DNA of 64,000 nucleotides from an uncultured Saprospiraceae bacterium. Its GTDB lineage: Bacteria; Bacteroidota; Bacteroidia; Chitinophagales; Saprospiraceae. The position numbers and the translations under genes were made by a program. Position 1 is the first letter of the stretch. Every line of letters starts with the position of its first letter. Location: the NCBI GenBank assembly GCA_937980645.1, contig CALJPQ010000022.1, positions 62,001 through 126,000 on the forward strand, in the 5' to 3' direction. Below, one piece after another: positions 1-7,812 of the stretch. A model generated the notes under the pieces. It was not told where the DNA came from, made no database searches, and was given only the letters and a program-made list of their open reading frames with translations.

Positions 1-61
1 ACTGTGGTTCGCGTTGCCCCAGCAAGTTGAGGTTTGGACCGTTCACTATTAAGATGCGCAT
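1..61 (-). CDS. aroQ: 3-dehydroquinate dehydratase type II, N-terminal fragment (cut by window edge)
   Basis: Read on the minus strand from the ATG at 61, the first 20 codons give MRILIVNGPNLNLLGQREPQ. This is the hallmark start of type II dehydroquinases (M-[KR]-I-L-[IV]-[IL]-N-G-P-N-L-N-x-L-G-x-R-[EP]-P), which dehydrate 3-dehydroquinate to 3-dehydroshikimate in the cytoplasmic shikimate pathway. The conserved Asn-Gly-Pro-Asn-Leu-Asn segment and the catalytic Arg are visible; the active-site Tyr and the rest of the protein lie outside the window. It is divergent from the small membrane-protein gene at 291. aroB, the preceding pathway step, is in the same window at about 11 kb but is not linked to it. 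Confidence 0.85.
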   Translation of the reverse strand, partial: MRILIVNGPNLNLLGQREPQ

Positions 62-208
62 ACGCAAGAGGTTAAAAATGCCGTAAAATCGGCCTGCAAA
101 AATGCGCTACAAAGAATGCTTTCTTGCGCTTACCAACACATAACTTAACCGTTTTACCTCAGAAAAATAGTCCTGGTCGAGTATGTAAAAGGATTGCTGC
201 GAATGCTT

Positions 209-216
209 TATATTTG
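209..216 (+). promoter_or_regulatory. Bacteroidota -7 promoter element (TATATTTG)
   Basis: The octamer matches TAnnTTTG, the -7 element recognised by the Bacteroidota primary sigma factor. It faces the membrane-protein gene at 291 and implies a leader of roughly 70 bases. No clear -33 TTTG was found at ideal spacing. Confidence 0.4.
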
Positions 217-290
217 CATGGTCTTTCAATAAAAAAGCGCACGCACCGTTCAGCCACAGATCACCCGTGCGCACTAACCCGGTTTGGCCT

Positions 291-716
291 ATGCTGTTTC
301 GCCGCTACACCGAGTCGTCTTTAGACCGCCTCGAGCGAGAGGCAAACGATGACTTTGGGCTTCTGAGAGATTTAGGACCAGAGCATTTTGATAGCAATCA
401 TCTGCTGGACTTGCGGGAGGAAATCCGGCAGCGTCTGGATCGCTTCGACCGCACCACGAAAATGCTCATGGCCGCAGGCGCTGCGGCAGCCGGGTGGTTT
501 ATGGGGGGTATCGGGTGCGTGTTTGCGGGCTGGAAGATTATGGCAGCCATCTGTTATGCGCTTTCGGGCCTTTTCACCTTGGGATTTTTAGGTGGGGCTT
601 GGTGGCTGAAATGGAAATACGAAAGTCGCGGCGAACTGATGTACACCCTTTTGCAGGTGGAAGAGGAACTGCGCAACCGCGCGACACTGAAAGGGCGGGG
701 AGCGACCTCTTGTTGA
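291..716 (+). CDS. Small two-helix membrane protein of unknown function
   Basis: 141 residues from the ATG at 291 (a GTG at 267 is in frame but less likely). The first 55 residues are charged and probably helical, rich in Arg, Glu and Asp. Two hydrophobic spans follow at about residues 58-82 and 85-104, the first rich in Ala and Gly, then a charged C-terminal tail with KWKYESRGEL. This suggests an inner-membrane hairpin with both ends on the same, probably cytoplasmic, side. I do not recognise the family. The gene ends 40 bases before the methyltransferase gene on the same strand, so the two may be co-transcribed. Confidence 0.55.
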   Translation: MLFRRYTESSLDRLEREANDDFGLLRDLGPEHFDSNHLLDLREEIRQRLDRFDRTTKMLMAAGAAAAGWFMGGIGCVFAGWKIMAAICYALSGLFTLGFLGGAWWLKWKYESRGELMYTLLQVEEELRNRATLKGRGATSC

Positions 717-756
717 TCCACCTTCGTCGCGCATTTATTTCTCCTGAGTTTTACTT

Positions 757-1932
757 ATGCTCGAGTCGTTCCTTGCCGCTTTCCGGGAAACCTGCGAGCG
801 CGGCACCTTTATCAAATGCACCCTTAGCCGACCCACAGCGCAAGCGCCGACCGATTTGAAAAACATCTATCTCCGGCCTGTTTTGCTCAAGAAAGGGCAT
901 CGCATTGCTTTTACCTATCGCTTCGCTACGCGCGACGAGGTAAAAAACTTTACTCTGGAAGAGGCTGAACATCAGCTGAAAGCCCTGTTGAATGGGCAAT
1001 TTCAAAATGCCGACCTTTTCAGTACCGAACAGGATTATAGCCTGTCGAAAGGGCCAAACGGAAAAACCAACTGGCAAGCTAAGCCACCCAGCCACCAGCA
1101 ATCGGCCGATCTGAGCCACGACCGCTCCAAAAAGCGCCTGCTCGAGCCCACAGCACCCTGGCTGTGCGAACTGGGCATCACCAACCGCCAGGGCCAGGTG
1201 TTGCCTAGCGCCCAGGACAAATGGAAGCAGATTAACAAGTATTTGGAAATCGTTGAAAGCCTCTTGCGGGCGCACCCGTTGCCGACCGACGCACACATTG
1301 CCGACATGGGCAGCGGAAAGGGATACCTCACCTTTGCCCTTTACGACTTTCTGACCCATCGCTTGGGCTTAACACCCACCATCGTGGGCATCGAACGGCG
1401 CAAGAACTTAGTGGAACTCTGCCAGCAAGCGGCTCAAAAAGCAGGCTTCTCAGGCTTGCAATTTCTCGCGCAAGACATTGCCGACTACCAGCCCGAGCGC
1501 TTAGATATGCTCATCGCCTTGCACGCCTGCGATACCGCCACCGACCTGGCATTAGCCGCTGGTATCCAGCGCCGGGCGCGCATCCTGCTGGCCGCCCCGT
1601 GCTGCCACAAACACGTGCGCCAGCACATGCGGCCCCAAAACGAGATGACTCCGGTAATGCGCCACGGTATCCTGGAGGAGCGCCAGGCGGAAATCCTCAC
1701 CGACGGCATCCGTGCCCTTCTGTTAGAGGCTAACGGGTACAAAACGAGTGTCTTCGAGTTCGTATCCACCGAACACACAGCCAAAAACCTGCTCATCACA
1801 GCAGTCTCGGCGGCGCTGTCCAAAGAACATCGCGCAACCGCCCTCCGGCAAGTGAACGCCCTCAAAGCCAGCTTCGGCCTGCCAGAACACTACCTCGAAC
1901 ATCTCCTGGCAGCCAGGACCGACAAGCAATGA
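757..1932 (+). CDS. Class I SAM-dependent methyltransferase (Methyltransf_32-like)
   Basis: 391 residues. An N-terminal region of about 150 residues precedes a Rossmann-type methyltransferase domain. The SAM-binding motif I is at residues 181-191 (IADMGSGKGYL); the acidic end of strand 2 follows in VGIERR, and motif IV is represented by IALHACDTATD. A later AAPCCHKH segment carries paired Cys and His residues. This arrangement matches the METTL25/Methyltransf_32 type, whose members act on RNA or protein; the substrate here cannot be told from sequence. The stop codon abuts the last base of the convergent MerR gene with no spacer. Confidence is high for the fold and low for the target. Confidence 0.8.
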   Translation: MLESFLAAFRETCERGTFIKCTLSRPTAQAPTDLKNIYLRPVLLKKGHRIAFTYRFATRDEVKNFTLEEAEHQLKALLNGQFQNADLFSTEQDYSLSKGPNGKTNWQAKPPSHQQSADLSHDRSKKRLLEPTAPWLCELGITNRQGQVLPSAQDKWKQINKYLEIVESLLRAHPLPTDAHIADMGSGKGYLTFALYDFLTHRLGLTPTIVGIERRKNLVELCQQAAQKAGFSGLQFLAQDIADYQPERLDMLIALHACDTATDLALAAGIQRRARILLAAPCCHKHVRQHMRPQNEMTPVMRHGILEERQAEILTDGIRALLLEANGYKTSVFEFVSTEHTAKNLLITAVSAALSKEHRATALRQVNALKASFGLPEHYLEHLLAARTDKQ

Positions 1933-2829
1933 CTAAACCTTGTGGCCCTTCCACTGCTCTACCAGCTGAAGCGTCTCCGGCAAACCATTGAGCCGACGCA
2001 CATTCGGAGGGAACTGCACAGGATTGGCAAATACTTGCATACCTGACACCAGCATCTGAACACTTCCCAACGCCTTCGAAGCCTTGTCTAAATACTGCTG
2101 CACCGACTGGCGCGGCAGCGGGTCGTTCAAGATAGTGTAAACGTAATCCGGTTTAAAACTCTGAACGGCGTCTTGCAGATCGCTCAAGGATACGCCCGAA
2201 CCTAAATAAAGCACCCGAATGCCTCTGCGACGCAGCAAATAAAATAGAAACAGCAGCGTCAGCTCCTGGCGCTCATCCTCAGGCAAATACAATAAAAAAC
2301 GCGGAGCATTGGGCTCAGGCTTGAGCATCTCGCTGTCAATGGCTACCATCAACTTGCGGCGGATGAGCTGGGTAATAAACTTTTCGTGCGCCAGCGAAAT
2401 GCTACGGGTCAGCCATAATTCGTTCAGGCGATTTAAAAAAGGATAAATCACGTCCAGCATGACCGGCTCGAAGCCATGTTCCCACTGATAATTCAAGAAA
2501 ATGCGCTCGAAAGCGGCCTCATCCAGGTCGAGCATGGCCAGCGTCAAGGCCTCAATGCGGTTATCTGTGGTCTCGGTGCGCCGCGTGAATTCGGCGGCTC
2601 GCGCGCTGATCTCCTCCGGCGGCATCTTAGCCAGCTTACTGATCTTATAGCCGGCGCGATTCAGAAGTGCTATGTTAAAGAGCAGGCGAAGGTTCTCATC
2701 GTTGTAATAACGAATGTTTGTCTCCGTTCGGGCGGGTAAAATAAGCCGATACCGCTTCTCCCACATCCGAATGGTATGGGCTTTGATGCCTGTAAGGCGC
2801 TCTAAGTCTCGAATGGAATAAACGCTCAT
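1933..2829 (-). CDS. MerR-family regulator with cobalamin-fold C-terminus, ligand residues missing
   Basis: 298 residues from the ATG at 2829. A longer reading from a TTG at 2844 is unlikely because that codon lies inside the -7 promoter element. Residues 1-70 form a MerR winged helix (YSIRDLERLTGIKAHTIRMW), followed by a helical bundle and a Rossmann B12-binding domain (about 175-285), as in CarH/LitR light sensors. CarH binds cobalamin through a W-x9-EH motif and an E/D-x-H-x-x-G motif. Here these read W139-x9-E149-K150 and E186-R-Q188-E-L-T191, so both histidines and the glycine are replaced. Related Bacteroidota MerR proteins are common, but cobalamin photochemistry is doubtful for this one. 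It may sense something else, or work by protein contacts. Confidence 0.85.
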   Translation of the reverse strand: MSVYSIRDLERLTGIKAHTIRMWEKRYRLILPARTETNIRYYNDENLRLLFNIALLNRAGYKISKLAKMPPEEISARAAEFTRRTETTDNRIEALTLAMLDLDEAAFERIFLNYQWEHGFEPVMLDVIYPFLNRLNELWLTRSISLAHEKFITQLIRRKLMVAIDSEMLKPEPNAPRFLLYLPEDERQELTLLFLFYLLRRRGIRVLYLGSGVSLSDLQDAVQSFKPDYVYTILNDPLPRQSVQQYLDKASKALGSVQMLVSGMQVFANPVQFPPNVRRLNGLPETLQLVEQWKGHKV

Positions 2830-2841
2830 AATTCTCGGCGG

Positions 2842-2849
2842 CAAATGTA
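2842..2849 (-). promoter_or_regulatory. -7 element (TACATTTG) of the MerR gene
   Basis: On the minus strand the octamer TACATTTG lies 12 bases before the ATG at 2829. It fits TAnnTTTG, settles the start choice and predicts a very short leader. Confidence 0.55.
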
Positions 2850-3028
2850 TGCAAACCTCTCCTTTGTTTAAATTCTTCCCGACTCAGCAGGAATAACTGT
2901 TCAACGCACATGCTTAAGAAGTGTTCGCTGCAAGCCAAAATTTCGGCAGGCTTTTTGCACAAAAGTTCTACAGCAACCGCCGCTAAACCAACAAAAAACG
3001 CCTTTCCCTAAAAAAAGCGACCGAATTC

Positions 3029-3058
3029 TTGATGAGTTTAAAAAAACACTTACCTTTG
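3029..3058 (+). promoter_or_regulatory. Promoter of the GG-leader peptide gene (TTG-N19-TACCTTTG)
   Basis: A TTG at 3029-3031 is followed after 19 bases by TACCTTTG at 3051-3058, a good match to the Bacteroidota -33/-7 consensus. The start codon is 23 bases after the -7 element. Confidence 0.65.
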
Positions 3059-3081
3059 ACGCACAAAAACTAAGCAAGGTC

Positions 3082-3291
3082 ATGCTTTCCTTTTTTAATA
3101 AGAAGTCGAACAACCAGACGCCCAAAGAGCAGCAACCGGAGTCCAAAAGCCAACTGGACAAGGTGCAAGAGAATATGCAGGTCCTGGATAAGGATGAGAT
3201 GCTCAAGGTAGAGGGCGGCAAGACGACCTCTAAGCCCTTTGGTCAGACCTTCCCCTGGAATTCCACCTTTGGCGGCACGATACCGCAGTGA
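3082..3291 (+). CDS. Small peptide with double-glycine leader (bacteriocin/RiPP-precursor-like)
   Basis: 69 residues. The first 46 look like a leader: a charged stretch followed by VLDKDEMLKVEGG, with Gly-Gly at 45-46 preceded by the acidic and hydrophobic pattern typical of peptides cleaved by C39-type peptidases during export. The remaining 23 residues (47-69) are rich in Thr, Ser, Gly, Phe and Pro and contain no Cys. It has its own promoter and a strong terminator, so it is a monocistronic unit. No peptidase-transporter, cyclase, dehydratase or immunity gene is seen nearby. It could be an exported signalling or antimicrobial peptide, or a small protein that merely resembles one. Confidence 0.6.
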   Translation: MLSFFNKKSNNQTPKEQQPESKSQLDKVQENMQVLDKDEMLKVEGGKTTSKPFGQTFPWNSTFGGTIPQ

Positions 3292-3314
3292 TCATAGCCG
3301 CATTTTGGTAACAA

Positions 3315-3357
3315 AACAAGCCTCCCAGGTTAAGCATTGCTTGCCGGGAGGCTTGTT
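3315..3357 (+). terminator. Hairpin terminator after the GG-leader peptide gene
   Basis: A perfect 12-bp stem (AACAAGCCTCCC at 3315-3326 pairing with 3346-3357) encloses a 19-base loop and is followed by a short T-rich stretch. It lies 23 bases after the peptide stop codon. Confidence 0.7.
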
Positions 3358-3452
3358 CTGTTTGTGCGTTTCGGGCTTGTGTGCGCAGGCACGGCGGCGC
3401 CCGTGTTACCTGTCTCCAATAAAAGCACTCCGCCTTCGCGTGGCCCAGCGCC

Positions 3453-3935
3453 CTATGACGGCTTTTTTGCCCGAAAGGACCACGTTACCCACACCTGCGC
3501 CGCTTCTGTGCCGTCCGGTAAGCGGCCGGTAGAGAGCACGCGCAAGGTCTGAGCTTCGCCGGTAGAAGCGGCATCCCGCACCGCCCGCCCAATCTCCTGA
3601 ACGGCCTCGCAGGTAAAGCGGAGCTGCTGGTTCGCCTTTTTCAAAAAGGCCGCTTCTACATGCGTAACCAGCATAGACACAGGCTCAGCCTGCCCCTGTA
3701 CGGCAACCCAGGCAGGCAAACCCGTAGAAAGCTCCGCAGCAGCACATTGTGCAGCGAAATAAATGGAGCGAAAAGGATTCTGCGACCGCCAACGGTAGGG
3801 CAGATCAACCATACAGCGCTCCGCATCAAGCCGCTCCAAGCGCACGCCCATAAATGCAGCAGCGGGCAACTTCCACCACAAAAAAAGGCGAAAACGCCAC
3901 GAGGAACTAAGCCAACGAGTCATCTTGTTTTGCAT
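3453..3935 (-). CDS. DUF4442 hotdog-fold protein, possible thioesterase
   Basis: 160 residues from the ATG at 3935; an in-frame ATG at 3923 is an alternative. The sequence has the DUF4442 layout: an N-terminal amphipathic helix, then a hotdog core with PYRWRSQNPFRSIYFAAQ and a later AEAVSMLVTHVEA-like strand region. Family members resemble acyl-CoA thioesterases, but substrates are mostly unknown. The -7 element TATATTTG ends only three bases before the ATG at 3935, so the transcript is probably leaderless or uses the second ATG. Further upstream ATG or GTG codons would lie before the promoter and are rejected. Confidence 0.75.
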   Translation of the reverse strand: MQNKMTRWLSSSWRFRLFLWWKLPAAAFMGVRLERLDAERCMVDLPYRWRSQNPFRSIYFAAQCAAAELSTGLPAWVAVQGQAEPVSMLVTHVEAAFLKKANQQLRFTCEAVQEIGRAVRDAASTGEAQTLRVLSTGRLPDGTEAAQVWVTWSFRAKKPS

Positions 3936-3938
3936 ACG

Positions 3939-3946
3939 CAAATATA
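3939..3946 (-). promoter_or_regulatory. -7 element (TATATTTG) touching the DUF4442 start codon
   Basis: The minus-strand octamer TATATTTG matches TAnnTTTG and ends three bases before the ATG. Transcription would begin at or inside the start codon. Confidence 0.5.
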
Positions 3947-4174
3947 CCACCCTCTCCGTCGGGCTACGAAGAACAGTTCCTTCGTCTGGCCATAGCCCAC
4001 TTAGGCACCACAATCAAGACGGCGCCTCCTGACGGCAGATGTCGTCTCAAATGCGTGCCTTCGTGGCGGCCTTGCGGCCCGAAGAGAGCGGCGTCGTTCG
4101 CAAGGGTAAAGGGACAACAGGTTTAAAAAACCATTAAGTTTATACAAAGCAAGCACACAACAGCAAGAACCCAC

Positions 4175-4182
4175 TACTTTTG
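4175..4182 (+). promoter_or_regulatory. -7 element (TACTTTTG) of the YkuK-like gene
   Basis: TACTTTTG lies 37 bases before the ATG at 4220. It is the only good TAnnTTTG match in the 284-base gap 3936-4219. The rest of that gap shows no other gene. Confidence 0.45.
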
Positions 4183-4219
4183 TAGTCGTGAGCGGGCATT
4201 TTCCAAACATACGCAATAT

Positions 4220-4690
4220 ATGAACTGGAGAAGACTCAACGGGCAACGCATCGAAAAGCCGCTCCTGGAGGCGGTAGAGGAAACCATCCGGCGGGAGGTT
4301 GCCGAAGGGCATCGGCTCAAGGTCTGCATCGGCACTGACTCGCAGGTGCTGGGCGATGAAGTACACTTCGCTACGGTCATCGTGTTCCTGCGCGAGAAAC
4401 GCGGCGGATTTATGTTCATTTCCAACGACAAAAGCACGCGCCAAATGAGCCTGCGCGAACGCATGATCCTGGAAGTGGGCCGCTCCGTCGAAGTCGCCTA
4501 CTCGCTGTGCGAACTCCTGGATCGCTACGATGTGGGCCTGGAGGTACATGCCGACATCAACACCGACCCGATGTTTGAGAGCAACGCGGCGCTGAAAGAA
4601 GCTATGGGCTACATCCTCAGCATGGGCTTCGAGTTCAAGGCCAAGCCCGATGCCTTTGCCTCCTCCTCCTGCGCCGACAAGTTCGTTTAG
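4220..4690 (+). CDS. YkuK-type RNase H-fold protein (DUF458)
   Basis: 156 residues, the usual length for the YkuK/DUF458 family, which adopts an RNase H-like fold. Typical features are GTDSQVLG near residue 38, where the Asp fits an RNase H-type metal-binding position, a following strand HFATVIVFLREKRGG, an ERMILEVGRSVEVA helix, and HADINTDP with further acidic residues. The C-terminus KPDAFASSSCADKF is also family-typical. The biochemical role of the family is not settled; a nuclease function is inferred from the fold. It is followed 134 bases later by pyrF on the same strand, which has its own promoter. Confidence 0.8.
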   Translation: MNWRRLNGQRIEKPLLEAVEETIRREVAEGHRLKVCIGTDSQVLGDEVHFATVIVFLREKRGGFMFISNDKSTRQMSLRERMILEVGRSVEVAYSLCELLDRYDVGLEVHADINTDPMFESNAALKEAMGYILSMGFEFKAKPDAFASSSCADKFV

Positions 4691-4811
4691 GACACCAGAT
4701 TGTGAAGAGAAGAGCCAGCATAAAGCACTGAGCACGCTCGGTGCGCGCACACGAGTCGCCGCCTGTGGAAAGCGAAAACGCTGCAACGTTCAGTGGCTCT
4801 TCCTTGACCCT

Positions 4812-4819
4812 TACCTTTG
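4812..4819 (+). promoter_or_regulatory. -7 element (TACCTTTG) five bases before the pyrF start
   Basis: TACCTTTG matches TAnnTTTG and leaves only five bases to the ATG at 4825, predicting a leaderless or nearly leaderless pyrF mRNA. Confidence 0.55.
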
Positions 4820-4824
4820 CTCCC

Positions 4825-5646
4825 ATGAATCGCCAAACGCTGGTCGCGGAAATTTTCCGCCGAAAAACCTTCCTATGCGTCGGGTTAGATTCCGAACCGG
4901 CGCGCCTGCCACGGCCCCTGCAAGGGCAGCCCGATGGAGTGGTCGAGTTCAACCGCCGCATCATAGACGCCACACGAGACCTCTGCGTCGCCTATAAGCC
5001 TAATTTGGCCTTCTACGAAGCACGTGGCGCAGAAGGCTGGCGCAACTTCGAGCAAACGGTGCAGTACATCGGCTCTGAGCATTTCATCATTGCCGATGCC
5101 AAGCGCGGCGACATCGGCAACACCTCCCGCCTGTACGCAGAGGCGTTTTTCCGGCATCTGCCCTGCGACGCCGTTACCGTAGCGCCCTACATGGGCGCCG
5201 ATAGCGTCGAACCGTTTCTGTCCTTCGAGGGCAAATGGGCCATCGTGTTGGCCCTGACGTCGAATGCAGGCAGTGCTGATTTTCAGCAACAGCGCCTGGC
5301 CCCGGAAGGAGCCCTGCTCTGGGAGCGCGTCATCGAGCAGGCGCGCTATTGGGGGACGTCAGAGAACCTGATGTTCGTCGTAGGTGCTACGCACCCCGGA
5401 GCGTTCGCCCGTGTGCGTGCGCTGGCTCCGGAGCATTTCCTGCTCGTGCCGGGTGTGGGCGCCCAGGGAGGCGACTTAGAGGCCGTCTGTCGTTACGGTC
5501 TCACGCGCGAGTGCGGGCTGCTCGTCAATGCCTCGCGCAGCATTCTGTATGCCTCCTCGGGCAAAGACTTCGCCGACGCCGCGCGCGCCGAGGCCCAGCG
5601 CTTGCAGCAACAAATGGCCCGCCTGTTGGAGGCCTTTACTGGTTGA
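4825..5646 (+). CDS. pyrF: Orotidine 5'-phosphate decarboxylase
   Basis: 273 residues from the ATG at 4825. It converts OMP to UMP, the last step of pyrimidine synthesis. The active-site signature is complete: D-A-K-R-G-D at residues 91-96 (FIIADAKRGDIGNT), with the upstream KPNLAFYE at 58-65 and the phosphate-binding end LVPGVGAQGGD. Length and motifs fit the longer type 2 PyrF group. Readings that start further upstream would cross the promoter. The 3' end overlaps the convergent SPFH gene by 11 bases. Confidence 0.95.
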   Translation: MNRQTLVAEIFRRKTFLCVGLDSEPARLPRPLQGQPDGVVEFNRRIIDATRDLCVAYKPNLAFYEARGAEGWRNFEQTVQYIGSEHFIIADAKRGDIGNTSRLYAEAFFRHLPCDAVTVAPYMGADSVEPFLSFEGKWAIVLALTSNAGSADFQQQRLAPEGALLWERVIEQARYWGTSENLMFVVGATHPGAFARVRALAPEHFLLVPGVGAQGGDLEAVCRYGLTRECGLLVNASRSILYASSGKDFADAARAEAQRLQQQMARLLEAFTG

Positions 5647-6544
5647 TGAGTATCGGCGCCGTCTTGCCTGAGCCCATGATGACAATTTTGGCGTTGGGTG
5701 AAGCAGCCAGCTCGCGTTGCACCTTAATCTGTTCATACTGTAGCAGCTTGTCGGTCAGCGAGGCCGTCAGAATGCGCTGATAGTCGGCGATGCCCTGCGC
5801 TTCTACGCGCTTGCGCTCGGCTTCCTGGCGCTCTTTGTCCAGGATGAATTTCATCTTTTGCGCCTCCTGCTCGGCATTAATCTTGGCCTCAATGGCAGCC
5901 TTGACCGACGGCGGCAGGTTGATGTTCCGAATAAGCACCTGTTCCAGGATGAGCCCGCGCTCTTTAAAATCCTTTTCGATGGCATCAGACAAGCGCTGTT
6001 GGAATTCGTCGCGCTTGGTCGAGTACAGCGACACCGCATCGTAGTAGGCCGCGTAGTCGCGGATCTTGGTGCGTACTAACGGGCGCACAATGACATCGCG
6101 GTAGCCCTGGCCAATCGTGCGCAAAATGTCGGGAGCCTTCTCAGGAACCACGCGGAAGAGCGCCGTCAGGTCAATGACCACTTCCAGACCGTCGGACGAC
6201 AGCACGCGAATGGCGTCGTCGCCCATGCGCTGGCTCTCGTCGTGCACGCCCGACATGGTGTAGTTTTGGGTGCGGATGTCGAAATGAATGACCTCTACAA
6301 GCGGGTTGACGAGGTTAAGGCCCTCCGTCAGGATGCCAGGTTGCACCTTGCCAAAAAGCGTCTGCACGCCCACCGTACCAGGCGAAATCTGGACGAAACA
6401 GGCACTCAGCAAGCCCAGCACAATCAGACCAAAGCCGACAAAGCGGCCAATGCGGCCAAACTGGCCAAAAGGAGAGCCGGGCGCCGGACGCCGAATCGTC
6501 AGCGAAATGGCCAGAATAATCAGGCCGAGAAAAACAAGAACCAT
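5636..6544 (-). CDS. SPFH/Band 7 (prohibitin-like) membrane protein
   Basis: 302 residues from the ATG at 6544. Two hydrophobic spans (about 1-17 and 34-52) anchor the protein. An SPFH domain follows (about 55-220, starting VQISPGTVGVQTLFGKV), then a charged helical region (EAQKMKFILDKERQEAERKRVEAQGIA) typical of prohibitin-type coiled coils. Such proteins form ring assemblies in the inner membrane and often modulate membrane proteases, but the partner here is unknown. It lies 47 bases downstream of pheS on the same strand and probably shares its transcript. Confidence 0.88.
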   Translation of the reverse strand: MVLVFLGLIILAISLTIRRPAPGSPFGQFGRIGRFVGFGLIVLGLLSACFVQISPGTVGVQTLFGKVQPGILTEGLNLVNPLVEVIHFDIRTQNYTMSGVHDESQRMGDDAIRVLSSDGLEVVIDLTALFRVVPEKAPDILRTIGQGYRDVIVRPLVRTKIRDYAAYYDAVSLYSTKRDEFQQRLSDAIEKDFKERGLILEQVLIRNINLPPSVKAAIEAKINAEQEAQKMKFILDKERQEAERKRVEAQGIADYQRILTASLTDKLLQYEQIKVQRELAASPNAKIVIMGSGKTAPILINQ

Positions 6545-6591
6545 AGCCGTGAGATTGGGATGTGGGTGAAAGTAGATGCTAAGGGCGCGCC

Positions 6592-7638
6592 TCAAAACGC
6601 ACTGGCGAACTGGCGCAGCAGGCGCACATCGTTCTCAAACAACAGGCGGATGTCCGGGATGTTGAACAAGCGCAAGGCTTGCCGTTCGATGCCCATGCCA
6701 AAGGCAAACCCGGAGTAGCGGCTGCTGTCAATGCCGCAGTTTTCGAGCACCTGTGGGTCCACCATGCCGCAGCCCAGTATTTCCAACCAGCCGGTGCCCT
6801 TGGTGAGGCGGCGGTTTTCCTCGGTGTCTGTGCCCAGCCAGATGTCCATTTCAGCGCTGGGTTCGGTGAAGGGAAAGAACGACGGCCGCAGGCGAATTTT
6901 GGGCGCGCCAAACATTTCCTGGGCAAAATAGAGCAGTGTTTGCTTCATGTCGGCAAACGAAACGCCTTCGTCCACATACAGCCCTTCCACCTGATGGAAC
7001 TGAGCGTGCGAGCGCGCCGAGATGGTCTCGTTGCGATAGACGCGCCCCGGAGCGATGATGCGAATGGGCGGCTTGCGCGTTGTCATTACGCGCGCCTGCA
7101 CGTTGCTGGTATGCGTGCGCAGGAGCATGCCCGGCGCATCCACCACATAAAAGGTATCCTGCATATCGCGTGCCGGGTGGTCTTCCGGTGTGTTCATGGC
7201 CGTAAAGTTGTACCAGTCATGCTCAATTTCCGGCCCGTCAGCCACTGCAAAGCCGATGCGCTCAAAGATGGCAATAATACGCTCCAGCGTAATGGCCACC
7301 GGATGACGCGCACCCAGTGGGAGTGGTTCGCCCGGCGCTGTCAGGTCGAGGGCGGCGGTGCTGGCCTGCTCGGCCTTGACCTCCAACTCCGCTTTAGCGC
7401 TCTGGTAGCGCTCCTCAGCAGCCTGCTTCAGGGCGTTGACTACCTGCCCGTATTCGCGCTTCTGCTCCGCCGGAATGTGACGCATCTGTTCCATGTAGGT
7501 CTTCACTAACCCTTTGGAACCGAGATAGCGCACGCGAAACTGCTCCAAAGCTTCCTCAGTGGAAATATCTTCAGCGCCCAGCGCCTCCGTAACTCGTTTT
7601 ACTTCTGCCAGTAAGTCGTTGCCAACAGGATGAGACAT
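6592..7638 (-). CDS. pheS: Phenylalanine-tRNA ligase alpha subunit
   Basis: 348 residues from the ATG at 7638. It carries the N-terminal coiled-coil region (about 1-85), then the class II synthetase core with motif 2 (the FHQVEGLYVDEGVSFADMK region) and motif 3 near GFAFGMGIERQAL. The HPARDMQDTFYV segment and HTSNVQAR are hallmark PheS sequences. It forms an alpha2-beta2 enzyme with PheT, which is not in the window, so the two subunit genes are unlinked here, as is common in Bacteroidota. The promoter is 22 bases upstream, and the SPFH gene follows. Confidence 0.97.
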   Translation of the reverse strand: MSHPVGNDLLAEVKRVTEALGAEDISTEEALEQFRVRYLGSKGLVKTYMEQMRHIPAEQKREYGQVVNALKQAAEERYQSAKAELEVKAEQASTAALDLTAPGEPLPLGARHPVAITLERIIAIFERIGFAVADGPEIEHDWYNFTAMNTPEDHPARDMQDTFYVVDAPGMLLRTHTSNVQARVMTTRKPPIRIIAPGRVYRNETISARSHAQFHQVEGLYVDEGVSFADMKQTLLYFAQEMFGAPKIRLRPSFFPFTEPSAEMDIWLGTDTEENRRLTKGTGWLEILGCGMVDPQVLENCGIDSSRYSGFAFGMGIERQALRLFNIPDIRLLFENDVRLLRQFASAF

Positions 7639-7660
7639 GCGTGTGGTTTTTTTTATGCGC

Positions 7661-7694
7661 CAAAGGTACGAGGCGATGTGCGAAGCACAGCAAA
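7661..7694 (-). promoter_or_regulatory. pheS promoter (TTTG-N22-TACCTTTG)
   Basis: Read on the minus strand, TTTG (7694-7691) is followed after 22 bases by TACCTTTG (7668-7661), then 22 bases to the start codon. The -7 element is perfect and the spacer slightly long. Confidence 0.6.
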
Positions 7695-7812
7695 ATAGCA
7701 TAGCGCCCGCAGGGCAATTACAATCCACAAACCTGTAACCGCCTCAAGGCTGCTGGCGAGGCGTCTGCAGCGTACACCTACCTGTTTGGACAAAACAGAA
7801 TGCCGTTTCCGG

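Noticed and set aside
2076-2300. Possibility that the MerR protein is a functional CarH-type light sensor
   Set aside because: Both cobalamin-ligand histidines are replaced, so photoreception is not supported.
4001-4786. 261-codon minus-strand frame opposite the YkuK-like gene
   Set aside because: It covers a well-supported plus-strand gene with an intact family signature, and its own translation shows no domain.
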